This document shows positions 42,467 to 50,697 of a stretch of 64,000 bases of DNA, one piece after another; within the stretch, counting starts at the first letter, position 1, and every line of letters begins with the position of its first letter. The stretch is taken from NCBI GenBank assembly GCA_026705025.1, contig JAPPBN010000046.1, positions 124,001 to 188,000 on the forward strand, in the 5' to 3' direction. This DNA comes from Bin125 sp026705025. GTDB lineage: Bacteria > Chloroflexota > Dehalococcoidia > Bin125. Under the pieces are notes generated by a model, which worked only from the letters and a program-made list of their open reading frames with translations, searched no databases and had not been told where the DNA came from. The translations under genes and the position numbers were made by a program.

Positions 42467-44979
42467 CGGATCACCTCGTCGACAAGTAGCCGGGTGAACT
42501 CATCCTGGCTCAGACCGAGTTCCTGTCTGTAGACCTGTTCGTTGTGCTCTCCGAAGAACGGAGCTCGATGGATGGGCAGGCGCTGGCCGTTCCAGAGGAA
42601 CGGCTGATTCTGGGCCATGAACTTGATCCCGACCGGGTGATCGAACTCGTGGAAGAAGCCCGTCATTGACGGATCGGTCTCAACCAAGTCTTCGATGTCC
42701 TCGTTTGGTCCTGCCGGAACGCCGGCTTCCACGAATCTCTGCGTCGCCTGCCAGACGTCCTGTGTGCAGGTCCACTCGGAGATTGCCGCTTCGATCTCGT
42801 CTTCGGCGGCCTGTCGGCCGGCCAGCGAGCGGAGATCGTCGCGCGAGGCCAGATCTTCGCGGTCGATCACGTGGCAAACCTCTAGCCAATCGACAGTGTT
42901 GCGGGCACATAGCGCCAGCCAACGATCGTCGCCGGCGCAGCGGAAGAGACCGTGCGGCGCCATTTCAGGCGAGCGATTGCCTCGGCGCTCCGTCAGTGTG
43001 CCGTTGGCAAGCTGCTCGATCAGTTCGGTGTCGAGCAGGTGGATACCGGCCTCGTATTGGGGAATCTCGATCTCCTGGCCCACTCCGGTGCGGTCGCGTT
43101 GGATCAACGCGGAGAGGATCGCCGTCGCGGCCAGCGGTCCGAGCGTGAAATCGGTGTGCAGCAGCACGCCGGTCGGCTTCCGATCGGCGGCGCCGGTGTG
43201 CGCGGCCAGGCCGCAGAGCGCGACGACGCTGTTGCCGATCCCTTTCCACGACGCCTTCGGTCCCCAGGTGCCCATCACGGGCAGACTGCAGACGACGATG
43301 CGCGGATTGATCTTCTTCAAGACGTCGAATCCGAGACCGAGCCGCTTCATCACGCCGCCGGTGAAGTTGTCGGTCACGACATCCGCTTCGCGGATCAGGT
43401 CGTAAGCGACGCGCAATCCGTCGGGAGCGCCGAGGTTGAGGTTGATGCTGCGCTTGTCGGTGTTGCAGTCCTGGAAGAATGCGCCGGTCTCGATCGTTGG
43501 CGGCTCGTATGCAGGCAGCGCGACGCGAAGGGTGTCAATCCTGGCGTCGGATTCGATCTTGATCACGTCGGCGCCAAGGTTGGCCATCAATTCAGTCGTC
43601 AGCGGTCCGGCTGCTTGCCAGCAGAAGTCGATGACTCGAATGCCCTTGAGCGGCAGATCATCTCGGTGTAGCGATTGCCGCGGCTGGGTTCCATTTGCTC
43701 CCCCCTCTGGGGGGAGCTGCCGCGAAGCGGCTGAGGGGGTTCTGGCCGCAGCAGTTGCACGGCGGTTTCGTCCCGTAACCATGCCGCTTTCGACTAGCTC
43801 GTCATACTCGGATGCTTCAAAATCAAGCAGCTCCGACAGTACGTCCGCCGAGTCCGCTCCCAGCTCCGGAGCAGGCCGACCCACCGGCTCATACCCCGTC
43901 GAGTGAATTGGCAGACGAGGCAGATCAATCTGGCGATCAAACTGCGGATGCTCGACCGAGAGAAACGCGCCGCGTTCATGCAGATGCGGATCCTCGACGA
44001 TGTCGCGAGCCGAGTTGACCGGCACGGCCAGGAAACCGCGGGACTGTCCCTCGTAGCAGAGTTCGTCTCGGTCCAACGACGCGCACGCCCGCTGCAGCGC
44101 TTGGTGCGTCTCACCGCCCCATTCCGGGATGTAGATGTCGCCGGGATACTCAGCCCCGATGATGCCGTCGTAGCCCGCTCGCTCGTGGAGCCACTGACCA
44201 AACGCCGCCCAGCGAGCGTGCGTATTCGGTGTGATGCCAAGCGTGAGCCACTTGCCGTCCCTGGACTGGACCAGCGATGAGATGTTGCCGCCGGGCCGGA
44301 ACGCCTTCTCGCCCAGCTGCCGCCACATGTTCTCGTTGGCGAAGTGGATCGTGGTCGAGAGAATCGCTTCCTGGAGAGAGACGTACGCGTGACTCGCCCG
44401 GACGCCGTTGCGACGGTCGTAGAGCATGGCTGTGGCGGTCGCAGCTGCGATCTGGCTGGCCTGCTTGTAGGCCAGCTTGCCGGCCGGATAGTCGGGAGCG
44501 ACGTCGGGGAAACCCAGACCCTGCATCAGACCGCCGGCAGCAACGCCGACGATGTCGGACGCGGGCAGGCCTTCGCCGCCGCGTCGGGTGACGACATCGA
44601 TCACGCCGAGATGAGGGTGGATGCGCTGTAGCCGCGCCCGATTGAAGAAGCGGCGTGCCTCGACCGACTTGTCAAGCGGCGCGAGCACGACATCCGCGGC
44701 GTCGAGAAGCCGTTCGATCAGGTCCCACGCGCCGGGAGCGTCGAAGTTGAGCGCCAGGCTTCGCTTGCCGGCGTTGTAGAGCAGATGTCGGAGTCCACTC
44801 TCGACGTCTGCGCGGTCGTCCAGATGTGGTCCGTCAATCCGCAGTTGATCGCCTGAGGACGATTCGATGCGAATGACGTCCGCGCCGAAGTCGGAGAGCC
44901 AGCGCGCGCCGAGACAGAGGCACTCGTCACTCAGATCAATGACGACCGAGCCGGACAGCGGAAGATCGGAGCTCGCCAT
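42463..44979 (-). CDS. Double-domain CaiB/BaiF CoA-transferase; N-terminal half lacks catalytic Asp (copy 2)
   Basis: 838 residues from the ATG at 44979, which shares its A with the upstream crotonase stop (TGATG). The first CoA-transferase domain (about 1-405) has DYPAGKLAYKQASQ where the catalytic Asp should stand, while the second (about 440-838) keeps it in LLHTDFTLGPLAAT (Asp610). Each half begins with a recognisable signature: SGSVVIDLSDECLCLG and LKGIRVIDFCWQAAGPLTTE. The linker TPSAASRQLPPEGGAN (about 414-429) is encoded by a family A palindromic repeat. Same architecture as the 37988-40384 protein but low similarity, so the fusion is old or arose twice. Confidence 0.9.
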   Translation of the reverse strand: MASSDLPLSGSVVIDLSDECLCLGARWLSDFGADVIRIESSSGDQLRIDGPHLDDRADVESGLRHLLYNAGKRSLALNFDAPGAWDLIERLLDAADVVLAPLDKSVEARRFFNRARLQRIHPHLGVIDVVTRRGGEGLPASDIVGVAAGGLMQGLGFPDVAPDYPAGKLAYKQASQIAAATATAMLYDRRNGVRASHAYVSLQEAILSTTIHFANENMWRQLGEKAFRPGGNISSLVQSRDGKWLTLGITPNTHARWAAFGQWLHERAGYDGIIGAEYPGDIYIPEWGGETHQALQRACASLDRDELCYEGQSRGFLAVPVNSARDIVEDPHLHERGAFLSVEHPQFDRQIDLPRLPIHSTGYEPVGRPAPELGADSADVLSELLDFEASEYDELVESGMVTGRNRRATAAARTPSAASRQLPPEGGANGTQPRQSLHRDDLPLKGIRVIDFCWQAAGPLTTELMANLGADVIKIESDARIDTLRVALPAYEPPTIETGAFFQDCNTDKRSINLNLGAPDGLRVAYDLIREADVVTDNFTGGVMKRLGLGFDVLKKINPRIVVCSLPVMGTWGPKASWKGIGNSVVALCGLAAHTGAADRKPTGVLLHTDFTLGPLAATAILSALIQRDRTGVGQEIEIPQYEAGIHLLDTELIEQLANGTLTERRGNRSPEMAPHGLFRCAGDDRWLALCARNTVDWLEVCHVIDREDLASRDDLRSLAGRQAAEDEIEAAISEWTCTQDVWQATQRFVEAGVPAGPNEDIEDLVETDPSMTGFFHEFDHPVGIKFMAQNQPFLWNGQRLPIHRAPFFGEHNEQVYRQELGLSQDEFTRLLVDEVIR
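43697..43740. repeat. Family A palindromic repeat inside a coding sequence
   Basis: Hairpin 1 is CTCCCCCC/GGGGGGAG with loop TCT (43698-43716). Hairpin 2 is GCCGC/GCGGC with loop GAA (43719-43731). TGAGGGGG ends the unit. It is translated on the minus strand as the linker of the double-domain CoA-transferase. Confidence 0.85.
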
Positions 44980-45752
44980 CAATCCAGATTAGGTTTGTAG
45001 GCGTGTTGGCGATACAGGTCGCTCATCCGGTGCGAAATCAGCTGCATGCGCAGGTCGTCGTCCAGGTGCGGCCAGAGCGAGCGGTTGATCGCTTCCTTGA
45101 CCACGCCGAGATACCCGTGCCGTTCGCGGCCAATCGCGGCGAGGCGATTGGCCAACTCGTCGACTTCCTCGCGCAACCTGCCCGGTTCGGCGACCCTGGT
45201 GACCAGACCGAGCTCGGCCGCTTCCGTGCCGGAGATGAACTGGTCGTCGAGGATCAGCCGCGTCGCCTGCTTCAGTCCGACGTACTTGGGCAGGAATGCC
45301 GTCGCGGGTATGACGAAGCGCAACTTCGCGTCGGGATCGGCGATGGCGTAGTCGGAGGCCAGCATCAGGTCGAAACCCGAGCCCATGCAGTAACCCTGCA
45401 CCTGGGCGATCACCATCTGCGGAATCCGGCGCAGCAAGGACTGCAGCCGGAAATATGGGTGCCGTTCGAGGTTGAACGGCGCGATGTGCAGGGCGTGATA
45501 GGGATTTTGCCAGGGGTAATCGGAAATGCTGCCCTCAGCCCCTTCACTGACGTCGTCCCCGGAGCAGAACGAGCGACCCTCGCCGGCCAGGACCAGGACG
45601 TATACAGACGGATCCCGCCCGACCCGATTGACGACATCGACGATGGCGTCGCCAACCTCGGTGTTGATCGCGTTGTGCCGTTCGGGACGGTTGATCGTCA
45701 GCCGAGTGACCGGTCCGTCCTCGACGATCAGTTCGCTGTGAACAGTGGACAT
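44979..45752 (-). CDS. Crotonase-family protein lacking the catalytic Glu residues
   Basis: 257 residues of the enoyl-CoA hydratase/isomerase fold: INRPERHNAINTEV, FCSGDDVSEG and YCMGSGFDLMLASDYAIAD. The two hydratase Glu are not kept: the first site reads RFVIPATAFLPKYVG and the second LILDDQFISG. It is therefore unlikely to be a plain hydratase; crotonases of this type can act as isomerases, hydrolases or decarboxylases. It is the first gene of a minus-strand pair with the double-domain CoA-transferase and is translationally coupled to it, so both probably act on the same CoA ester. Confidence 0.87.
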   Translation of the reverse strand: MSTVHSELIVEDGPVTRLTINRPERHNAINTEVGDAIVDVVNRVGRDPSVYVLVLAGEGRSFCSGDDVSEGAEGSISDYPWQNPYHALHIAPFNLERHPYFRLQSLLRRIPQMVIAQVQGYCMGSGFDLMLASDYAIADPDAKLRFVIPATAFLPKYVGLKQATRLILDDQFISGTEAAELGLVTRVAEPGRLREEVDELANRLAAIGRERHGYLGVVKEAINRSLWPHLDDDLRMQLISHRMSDLYRQHAYKPNLD

Positions 45753-45850
45753 GACGTGTCTCCAGTACCTGGCCAGCAGGCTAGATCACGCCAGGTGGCC
45801 TCGCTGGTACCTTCTCGCCAAACGTTCCCAACAGATTCGGAGATCGCGAC

Positions 45851-46705
45851 ATGGCCGAACGACTTAATCGAGTGATTGAATTGATTGAATCCGGCAAACC
45901 GGCGTTCGGGCCGTTTGTGCCCGCTGGATCGATTCCCGACGCGACCTGGATCGCGTCGTCCAACTACGACTTCGTCGTCTACGAACTCGAGCACAACGCC
46001 TTCAACCTCAGCGACCTCAGTCTGTCACTGCAGTACATGCTCAACCGACGCCAGATCCTTGAGTCCGGATCGCTCGTGCCGGCCGTCACCCCGATGGTCC
46101 GCATCCCCGTCAACGGTCGCGAGCAGAGTCAGTGGATCGTCAAGCAGGTCCTGGACATCGGCGTCTACGGCATCGTGTTCCCGATGATCAACACGCCCGA
46201 CGACGCGATCGCTGCCCTCCAGGCCGCGCGCTACATCCAGGCCGATGACGCCCCCGACCAGGAGCCGGTCGGCCGGCGCGGCCACGCGCCGGGCAATGCG
46301 CTGCGCTACTGGGGCCTCGACCAACCCGATTACTTCGACCGCGCCGACGTCTGGCCCCTCGACCCGAACGGGGAAATCCTGCCAATCCTGCAATGCGAGA
46401 CGATCGAAGGCGTCAACAACCTGCCTGCGATCCTCGACGCCGTGCCCAAGCCGGGCCTGATCCTGATCAGCGAAAGCGACCTCTCCGTCTCGCTGGGTCA
46501 GAAGGGTCAGCCCGGACCGCTGGTCGACGAGGCCGTCCAACGAGCCCGTGCCGTCTGCCAGGAGCGCAGCGTGCCCTACGGCTCGCCACAGGTCGACATG
46601 TCCAACGTCGATCAGCGGATTGACGAAGGCTTCTCCTTCCTGATGCCGGGCCCGGCTCGTGTCTCCGAAGCCCTCAATCGTGGTCGGGAATTGGCAGGTC
46701 GCTAG
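45851..46705 (+). CDS. HpcH/HpaI aldolase/citrate lyase family protein (copy 1)
   Basis: 284 residues. A TIM-barrel class II aldolase fold is indicated by GKPAFGPFVPAGSIPD, PMVRIPVNGREQSQWIVKQV, LDIGVYGIVFPMIN and CETIEGVNNLPAIL, whose Glu is the expected metal ligand. Such enzymes cleave or form a C-C bond of 2-oxo-4-hydroxy acids with divalent metal and pyruvate. An insertion at about 130-165 (RYIQADDAPDQEPVGRRGHA) is typical for a subgroup with larger substrates. It appears to be alone, downstream of the divergent crotonase gene. Confidence 0.85.
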   Translation: MAERLNRVIELIESGKPAFGPFVPAGSIPDATWIASSNYDFVVYELEHNAFNLSDLSLSLQYMLNRRQILESGSLVPAVTPMVRIPVNGREQSQWIVKQVLDIGVYGIVFPMINTPDDAIAALQAARYIQADDAPDQEPVGRRGHAPGNALRYWGLDQPDYFDRADVWPLDPNGEILPILQCETIEGVNNLPAILDAVPKPGLILISESDLSVSLGQKGQPGPLVDEAVQRARAVCQERSVPYGSPQVDMSNVDQRIDEGFSFLMPGPARVSEALNRGRELAGR

Positions 46706-46715
46706 GATCTGCGCG

Positions 46716-46779
46716 GGTAGGGCGACCACAAGGGTCGCCCCTACAAAGTTCGCCGTCGGGGCAGCCCTTGTGGCTGCCC
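46716..46779. repeat. Palindromic dispersed repeat, family C (two hairpins)
   Basis: First hairpin 46716-46744 (GTAGGGCGACC, loop ACAA, GGGTCGCCCCTAC). Second hairpin 46759-46779 (GGGCAGCC, loop CTTGT, GGCTGCCC). It lies just after the aldolase stop. The rest of the 211-base gap to the DUF1800 gene holds no recognisable feature. Confidence 0.75.
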
Positions 46780-46916
46780 GTCCCACAGAACCCAACGGAT
46801 TTCCCACTGCGGCACCATGACAAACACTGCGTCTGCTTTGCAAATTGTGTAGCTTGTGATACGGAGCGCCACGCAGTGAGTGGGGCTTCATTCTGGTACG
46901 GAATCTGAGGAAACAC

Positions 46917-48326
46917 ATGTCGGAAACGCAAGAGATCGCCCAGATGGCGCACCTGATGCGCCGGGCAGGGTTTGGCGCGTCCCGCGACGAGTTGGAACGG
47001 CTCGTCGAGCAGGGCTACGAGGAGACGGTCGAGCAGTTGGTCGACCCGCCGGCTGACATCCCGCGCGCGGATTTGCACCTGCTGTTCCGCTACATGCCGT
47101 CGCTGGAGACCGGCGGTCCGGTGACCGTTCCCGGCGCCGCGAACTGGCTCTACCACCTGGTCAACACGCAGCGGCCGCTGGAAGAGAAGATGGCCCTGTT
47201 CTGGCACGGCATCTTCGCGGTCGGCAACTCGAAGGTCGACAACGACAATCACCTGATCGCGATGGTCGACATGTTCCGTGATCACGGCACGGCCAACTAC
47301 CGCGACCTGCTGATCATGCTGGCCCAGAGCCCGGCCATGATTTACTGGCTCGACAACCACGAGAACCACAAGCGCTCGCCCAATGAGAACTGGGGCCGTG
47401 AGCTGCTGGAACTGTTCTCGATGGGCGTCGGCAACTACACCGAGAAGGACGTCTTCGAGTGCGCCCGCGCCTTCACCGGCTGGACGCTGGGCCCGAAGAT
47501 CCCGCGTGTGCCCAACCACCGCTTCTTCTTCCAGTTCGAGTTCCGCCCCGAGGAGCACGACTTCGGCGAGAAGGAGTTCCTCGGCCGCACCGGGAACTTC
47601 GACGGCCTCGACATCATCGACATCATCCTTGAGGAAGACGCCTGCCCGCGCTTCATCGCTCGCCACCTGTACACCTTCTTCGTCGCCGACGAGCCGCAGG
47701 TGCCGGCCTGGGACATCGAGCCGCCCAAGGATCCGGAAGCGATCGATTACCTCGCCGGCGTGTTGAAAGACTCGAGCTACGAGATCAAGCCAGTCCTTCG
47801 CGCGCTGTTCAACTCGGACTTCTTCAAAGAGGCGACGTTCCAGAAGGTCAAGAGTCCGGTCGAGACCGTTGTCTCGACATTGCGGCTGACCGAGGACATG
47901 TTTGGTCCGCAGCCCGCGCTGATCGAGCTCGGGCAGGAATCGGCGCACATGGGTCAGAGCCTGCACAACCCGCCGTCGGTTGAGGGCTGGTCGACGGGTC
48001 CCAACTGGATCAACTCCGGCGCCGTCGTTGGACGGATCAACTTCGTCGCCGATCGGGTCAGCAACACAGAGTTGCCCGGCGTGCAAAAGATCTGCCAGCG
48101 CGTCGCCGCGGCCAACGGGACCAGCATGACTCCGGACGAGATGGTCGATCACTGCCTCGACCAATTCGGACCGCTTGATGTGTCGGAGGCCACCAGAATG
48201 GAACTGATCGAGCACGCGTCAGAGGATGGCGACATCTCCTGGAGCGAGGACTACGACGGCTCATCCGAGCGCGTCGGCGAGATGCTCGCCCTGATCGCCG
48301 CGACCACGGAGTACCAGTTCGGATAA
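46917..48326 (+). CDS. DUF1800 domain protein
   Basis: 469 residues. AHLMRRAGFGASRDELERLV begins the DUF1800 domain, followed by FWHGIFAVGNSKVDN, ENWGRELLELFSMGVGNYTE, CARAFTGWTLGP and HNPPSVEGWSTGPNWINS, all typical. The family's activity is unknown; genes usually pair with DUF1501, as here (46-base gap). Many homologs are exported, but no signal peptide is visible in this one. A GAGG sequence ten bases before the ATG serves as ribosome-binding site. First gene of a five-gene operon. Confidence 0.93.
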   Translation: MSETQEIAQMAHLMRRAGFGASRDELERLVEQGYEETVEQLVDPPADIPRADLHLLFRYMPSLETGGPVTVPGAANWLYHLVNTQRPLEEKMALFWHGIFAVGNSKVDNDNHLIAMVDMFRDHGTANYRDLLIMLAQSPAMIYWLDNHENHKRSPNENWGRELLELFSMGVGNYTEKDVFECARAFTGWTLGPKIPRVPNHRFFFQFEFRPEEHDFGEKEFLGRTGNFDGLDIIDIILEEDACPRFIARHLYTFFVADEPQVPAWDIEPPKDPEAIDYLAGVLKDSSYEIKPVLRALFNSDFFKEATFQKVKSPVETVVSTLRLTEDMFGPQPALIELGQESAHMGQSLHNPPSVEGWSTGPNWINSGAVVGRINFVADRVSNTELPGVQKICQRVAAANGTSMTPDEMVDHCLDQFGPLDVSEATRMELIEHASEDGDISWSEDYDGSSERVGEMLALIAATTEYQFG

Positions 48327-48372
48327 GCAGCAAATCACCACTACACGGGAGCAACACAGAGAGACCCCAGCC

Positions 48373-49530
48373 ATGACCACCGCGACCAGAAACACAGACC
48401 CGGTTGTCGTCATCATCCAGTTGACCGGCGGCAACGACTACATGAACAGCGTGGTGCCCTACGCCGACGGGTACTACAACGACGCCCGCAACGGCGACCT
48501 GCGCATCGGTGAGGACCAGGTCCTCAAGATCGACGACCACTTCGGCCTGCATCCGACAATGGCGCCGCTCAAGGAGCTGTACGACGATGGCGAGATGGCC
48601 CTCATCCACGGCGTCGGCTATCCCAACTCGCCGCGCTCACACTTCCGCTCGATGGACATCTGGCACACCTGTGAGCCCAACAAGGTCGGCACAGAGGGCT
48701 GGGTGGGCCGCGCGATCCGCGACCTCGACCCGACCGGCGAGAATCCCGTCACCGGCGTCCACATCGGACAGGGTCTGCCCCGCGCGCTGGTCGTGCCGGG
48801 CGTGACCGTCGCGTCCGTCGCCGACCTCTCGACCTATGGCCTGTTGACCGGCATCGAGCAGCAGCGCCAGCGCGAGAAGATGCTCGAGCGCTTCGTCAAC
48901 ATGTACGGTCGCGCGATCGGCACCGGCTACGTGCAGGAGTACCTGGGCCGCACCGGACTCGACGCGCTCAAGGGCGCCGACATCCTCAAGGAGGGCCTGG
49001 GCCGCTACGAGACAGCGGTCGAGTGGGGTCCCGAGCAGATCTCGCGCAGTCTCAAGGACATGGCGACGATTCACTGCGCCGACCTCGGCACGCGCGTCTT
49101 CTACACCCAGCTGATCGGCTTCGACACCCACGCCAACCAGAAGCCGGTCTTCGAGAAGCTCTGGACCGACCTCTCGCGGGCAATCGCCGACTTCTGGGAC
49201 GACGTCAAGGCCCACGACCGCGCCGACAACGTGATCATGTTCCTGTTCACCGAGTTCGGCCGCCGGGTGCGCGACAACGGCTCCGGCTCCGACCACGGCG
49301 CCGGCGGCGGCTGCTTCGTGATCGGCCCGCACGCGGTGGGCGGCATGCACGGCGAGTTCCCGAGCATCAAGCCCAGCGACCTCGAGCAGGGCGACCTCGT
49401 CCCCAACCACGACTTCCGCGGCGTCTACTCGACCCTGCTCGAAGACTGGATGGGACTCGACGCCAAGCCGATCGTTGACGGCGAGTTCGAGAAGCTGCGC
49501 TTTGTCGAGCCGCTATTGGCGACCGCGTAG
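48373..49530 (+). CDS. DUF1501 domain protein
   Basis: 385 residues. It starts close to the conserved core: VVVIIQLTGGNDYMNSVVPY, then LHPTMAPLKELYDDGEMALI, SHFRSMDIWHT, GFDTHANQK and FTEFGRRVRDNGSGSDHGAG. The fold is related to the alkaline phosphatase/sulfatase superfamily. Classical DUF1501 proteins have a twin-arginine signal; this one begins MTTATRNTDP and has none. It is therefore probably cytosolic, like the DUF1800 partner. The pair's function is unknown. Confidence 0.92.
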   Translation: MTTATRNTDPVVVIIQLTGGNDYMNSVVPYADGYYNDARNGDLRIGEDQVLKIDDHFGLHPTMAPLKELYDDGEMALIHGVGYPNSPRSHFRSMDIWHTCEPNKVGTEGWVGRAIRDLDPTGENPVTGVHIGQGLPRALVVPGVTVASVADLSTYGLLTGIEQQRQREKMLERFVNMYGRAIGTGYVQEYLGRTGLDALKGADILKEGLGRYETAVEWGPEQISRSLKDMATIHCADLGTRVFYTQLIGFDTHANQKPVFEKLWTDLSRAIADFWDDVKAHDRADNVIMFLFTEFGRRVRDNGSGSDHGAGGGCFVIGPHAVGGMHGEFPSIKPSDLEQGDLVPNHDFRGVYSTLLEDWMGLDAKPIVDGEFEKLRFVEPLLATA

Positions 49531-49540
49531 GCAATTCGAA

Positions 49541-49650
49541 GAGCTCCCCCTCTGGGGGAGCTGTCGCGGAGCGACTGAGGGGGCCCTCCGCGTCGAGCCT
49601 CAGACCGGCCCCCTCCGTCACTTCGTGACGCCTCCCCCGAAGGGTGGAGG
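49541..49650. repeat. Two family A palindromic repeats in inverted orientation
   Basis: Copy 1 (49541-49585) has AGCTCCCCC/GGGGGAGCT and GTCGC/GCGAC hairpins. Copy 2 (about 49607-49650) is inverted, with GTCAC/GTGAC and CCTCCCCC-GAA-GGGTGGAGG. Together they fill the gap between the DUF1501 and NHL genes and end 20 bases before the NHL start codon. Confidence 0.8.
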
Positions 49651-49669
49651 CCTGTTGGGAGACAACGCC

Positions 49670-50686
49670 ATGCTGACCACGACCGTCGCCGGACGCACCT
49701 GGCATTTCGACCATTCGATCGGGCACTTCGTCGGCCCGCAGGGGTACACGTACCCGACTCCGATTGCGATGACGCCCGCCGGCACCATGTACGTCGCAGA
49801 TATCGGCCTGGCGGAGTACGGCGGAGGCGGAGGCTTGGGCTCGAAGATCTACAAGCATCGGATCGAGGACGAGTTTCTCGGCGAGATGGGCGCAGGCGAC
49901 ATCGGATGGCCCGAGGGCCTGGCGCTCGCCCGCGACGGCTCGGTCTGGTGCGCCGACGCATTCCACCACCGCATCTTCGGCTACGACGCCGAAGGCTCGC
50001 CGATCGGCGACTGGGGAGAGTTCGGCGACGGCGACGGACAGTTCAATCGTCCGTCCGGGATCGAGTTCGACGCCGACGACAACCTGTACGTCGTCGACAG
50101 CCTGAATCACCGCGTGCAGAAGTTCACCAGGGACGGCGAGTTCCTCGGCGCCTGGGGCACGCAAGGCTCGGCCGAGGGACAGCTGAATCATCCCTGGGGC
50201 ATGGCGATCGACAACGAGGGCGCGCTGTTCATTGCTGACTGGGGCAACGACCGGGTGCAGAAATTCGCGCCCGACGGCGAGTTCCTGGTCCGCTTCGGAT
50301 CGCAGTTCGAGGACATGGATGACGGCGGCAGCCTCAAGCGCCCCGCCGACGTCGCGGTCGACAGCGTCGGAGATGTCTACGTCTGCGACTGGGGCAACCG
50401 CCGCGTGCAGATCTACTACCCGGACGGCGACATCATCTGCAGCCTGCAGGGCGATGCGCACGAATTCTCCAGTGCGGCACAGAAGGTCATGGAAGTCAAC
50501 ATGGAGTACGCGCAGGCCTTCCGCCGCGTCGATCCGGTTGAGTTGATCAAGTTCGGGATCTTCGACCGCCCGAGAGGCATCGCCATCGACGGTCAGGACC
50601 GAATCGCGATCAGCGACGGCGGCCGCGGCCGGGTGCAGGTCTATCACAAGGATCACGACTACCTGGTCCCGCAGTTCAACGCGTAG
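49670..50686 (+). CDS. NHL-repeat beta-propeller protein
   Basis: 338 residues from the ATG at 49670; an upstream in-frame extension would only translate the repeat element. At least five NHL blades are visible through recurring segments such as GDGQFNRPSGIEFDADDNLY, VVDSLNHRVQKFTRDGEFLG, GQLNHPWGMAIDNEG, FIADWGNDRVQKFAPDGEFL and VCDWGNRRVQIYYPDG. No signal peptide. NHL propellers bind proteins, RNA or sugars, and some are lactonase-like; no catalytic assignment is possible. It lies between DUF1501 and a Gfo/Idh/MocA dehydrogenase in one transcription direction. Confidence 0.9.
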   Translation: MLTTTVAGRTWHFDHSIGHFVGPQGYTYPTPIAMTPAGTMYVADIGLAEYGGGGGLGSKIYKHRIEDEFLGEMGAGDIGWPEGLALARDGSVWCADAFHHRIFGYDAEGSPIGDWGEFGDGDGQFNRPSGIEFDADDNLYVVDSLNHRVQKFTRDGEFLGAWGTQGSAEGQLNHPWGMAIDNEGALFIADWGNDRVQKFAPDGEFLVRFGSQFEDMDDGGSLKRPADVAVDSVGDVYVCDWGNRRVQIYYPDGDIICSLQGDAHEFSSAAQKVMEVNMEYAQAFRRVDPVELIKFGIFDRPRGIAIDGQDRIAISDGGRGRVQVYHKDHDYLVPQFNA

Positions 50687-50697
50687 TTGTTGATCAG

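Noticed and set aside
49475..49669. N-terminal extension of the NHL protein
   Set aside because: It would translate the end of DUF1501 in another frame and the inverted repeat pair; the ATG at 49670 gives a normal propeller start.
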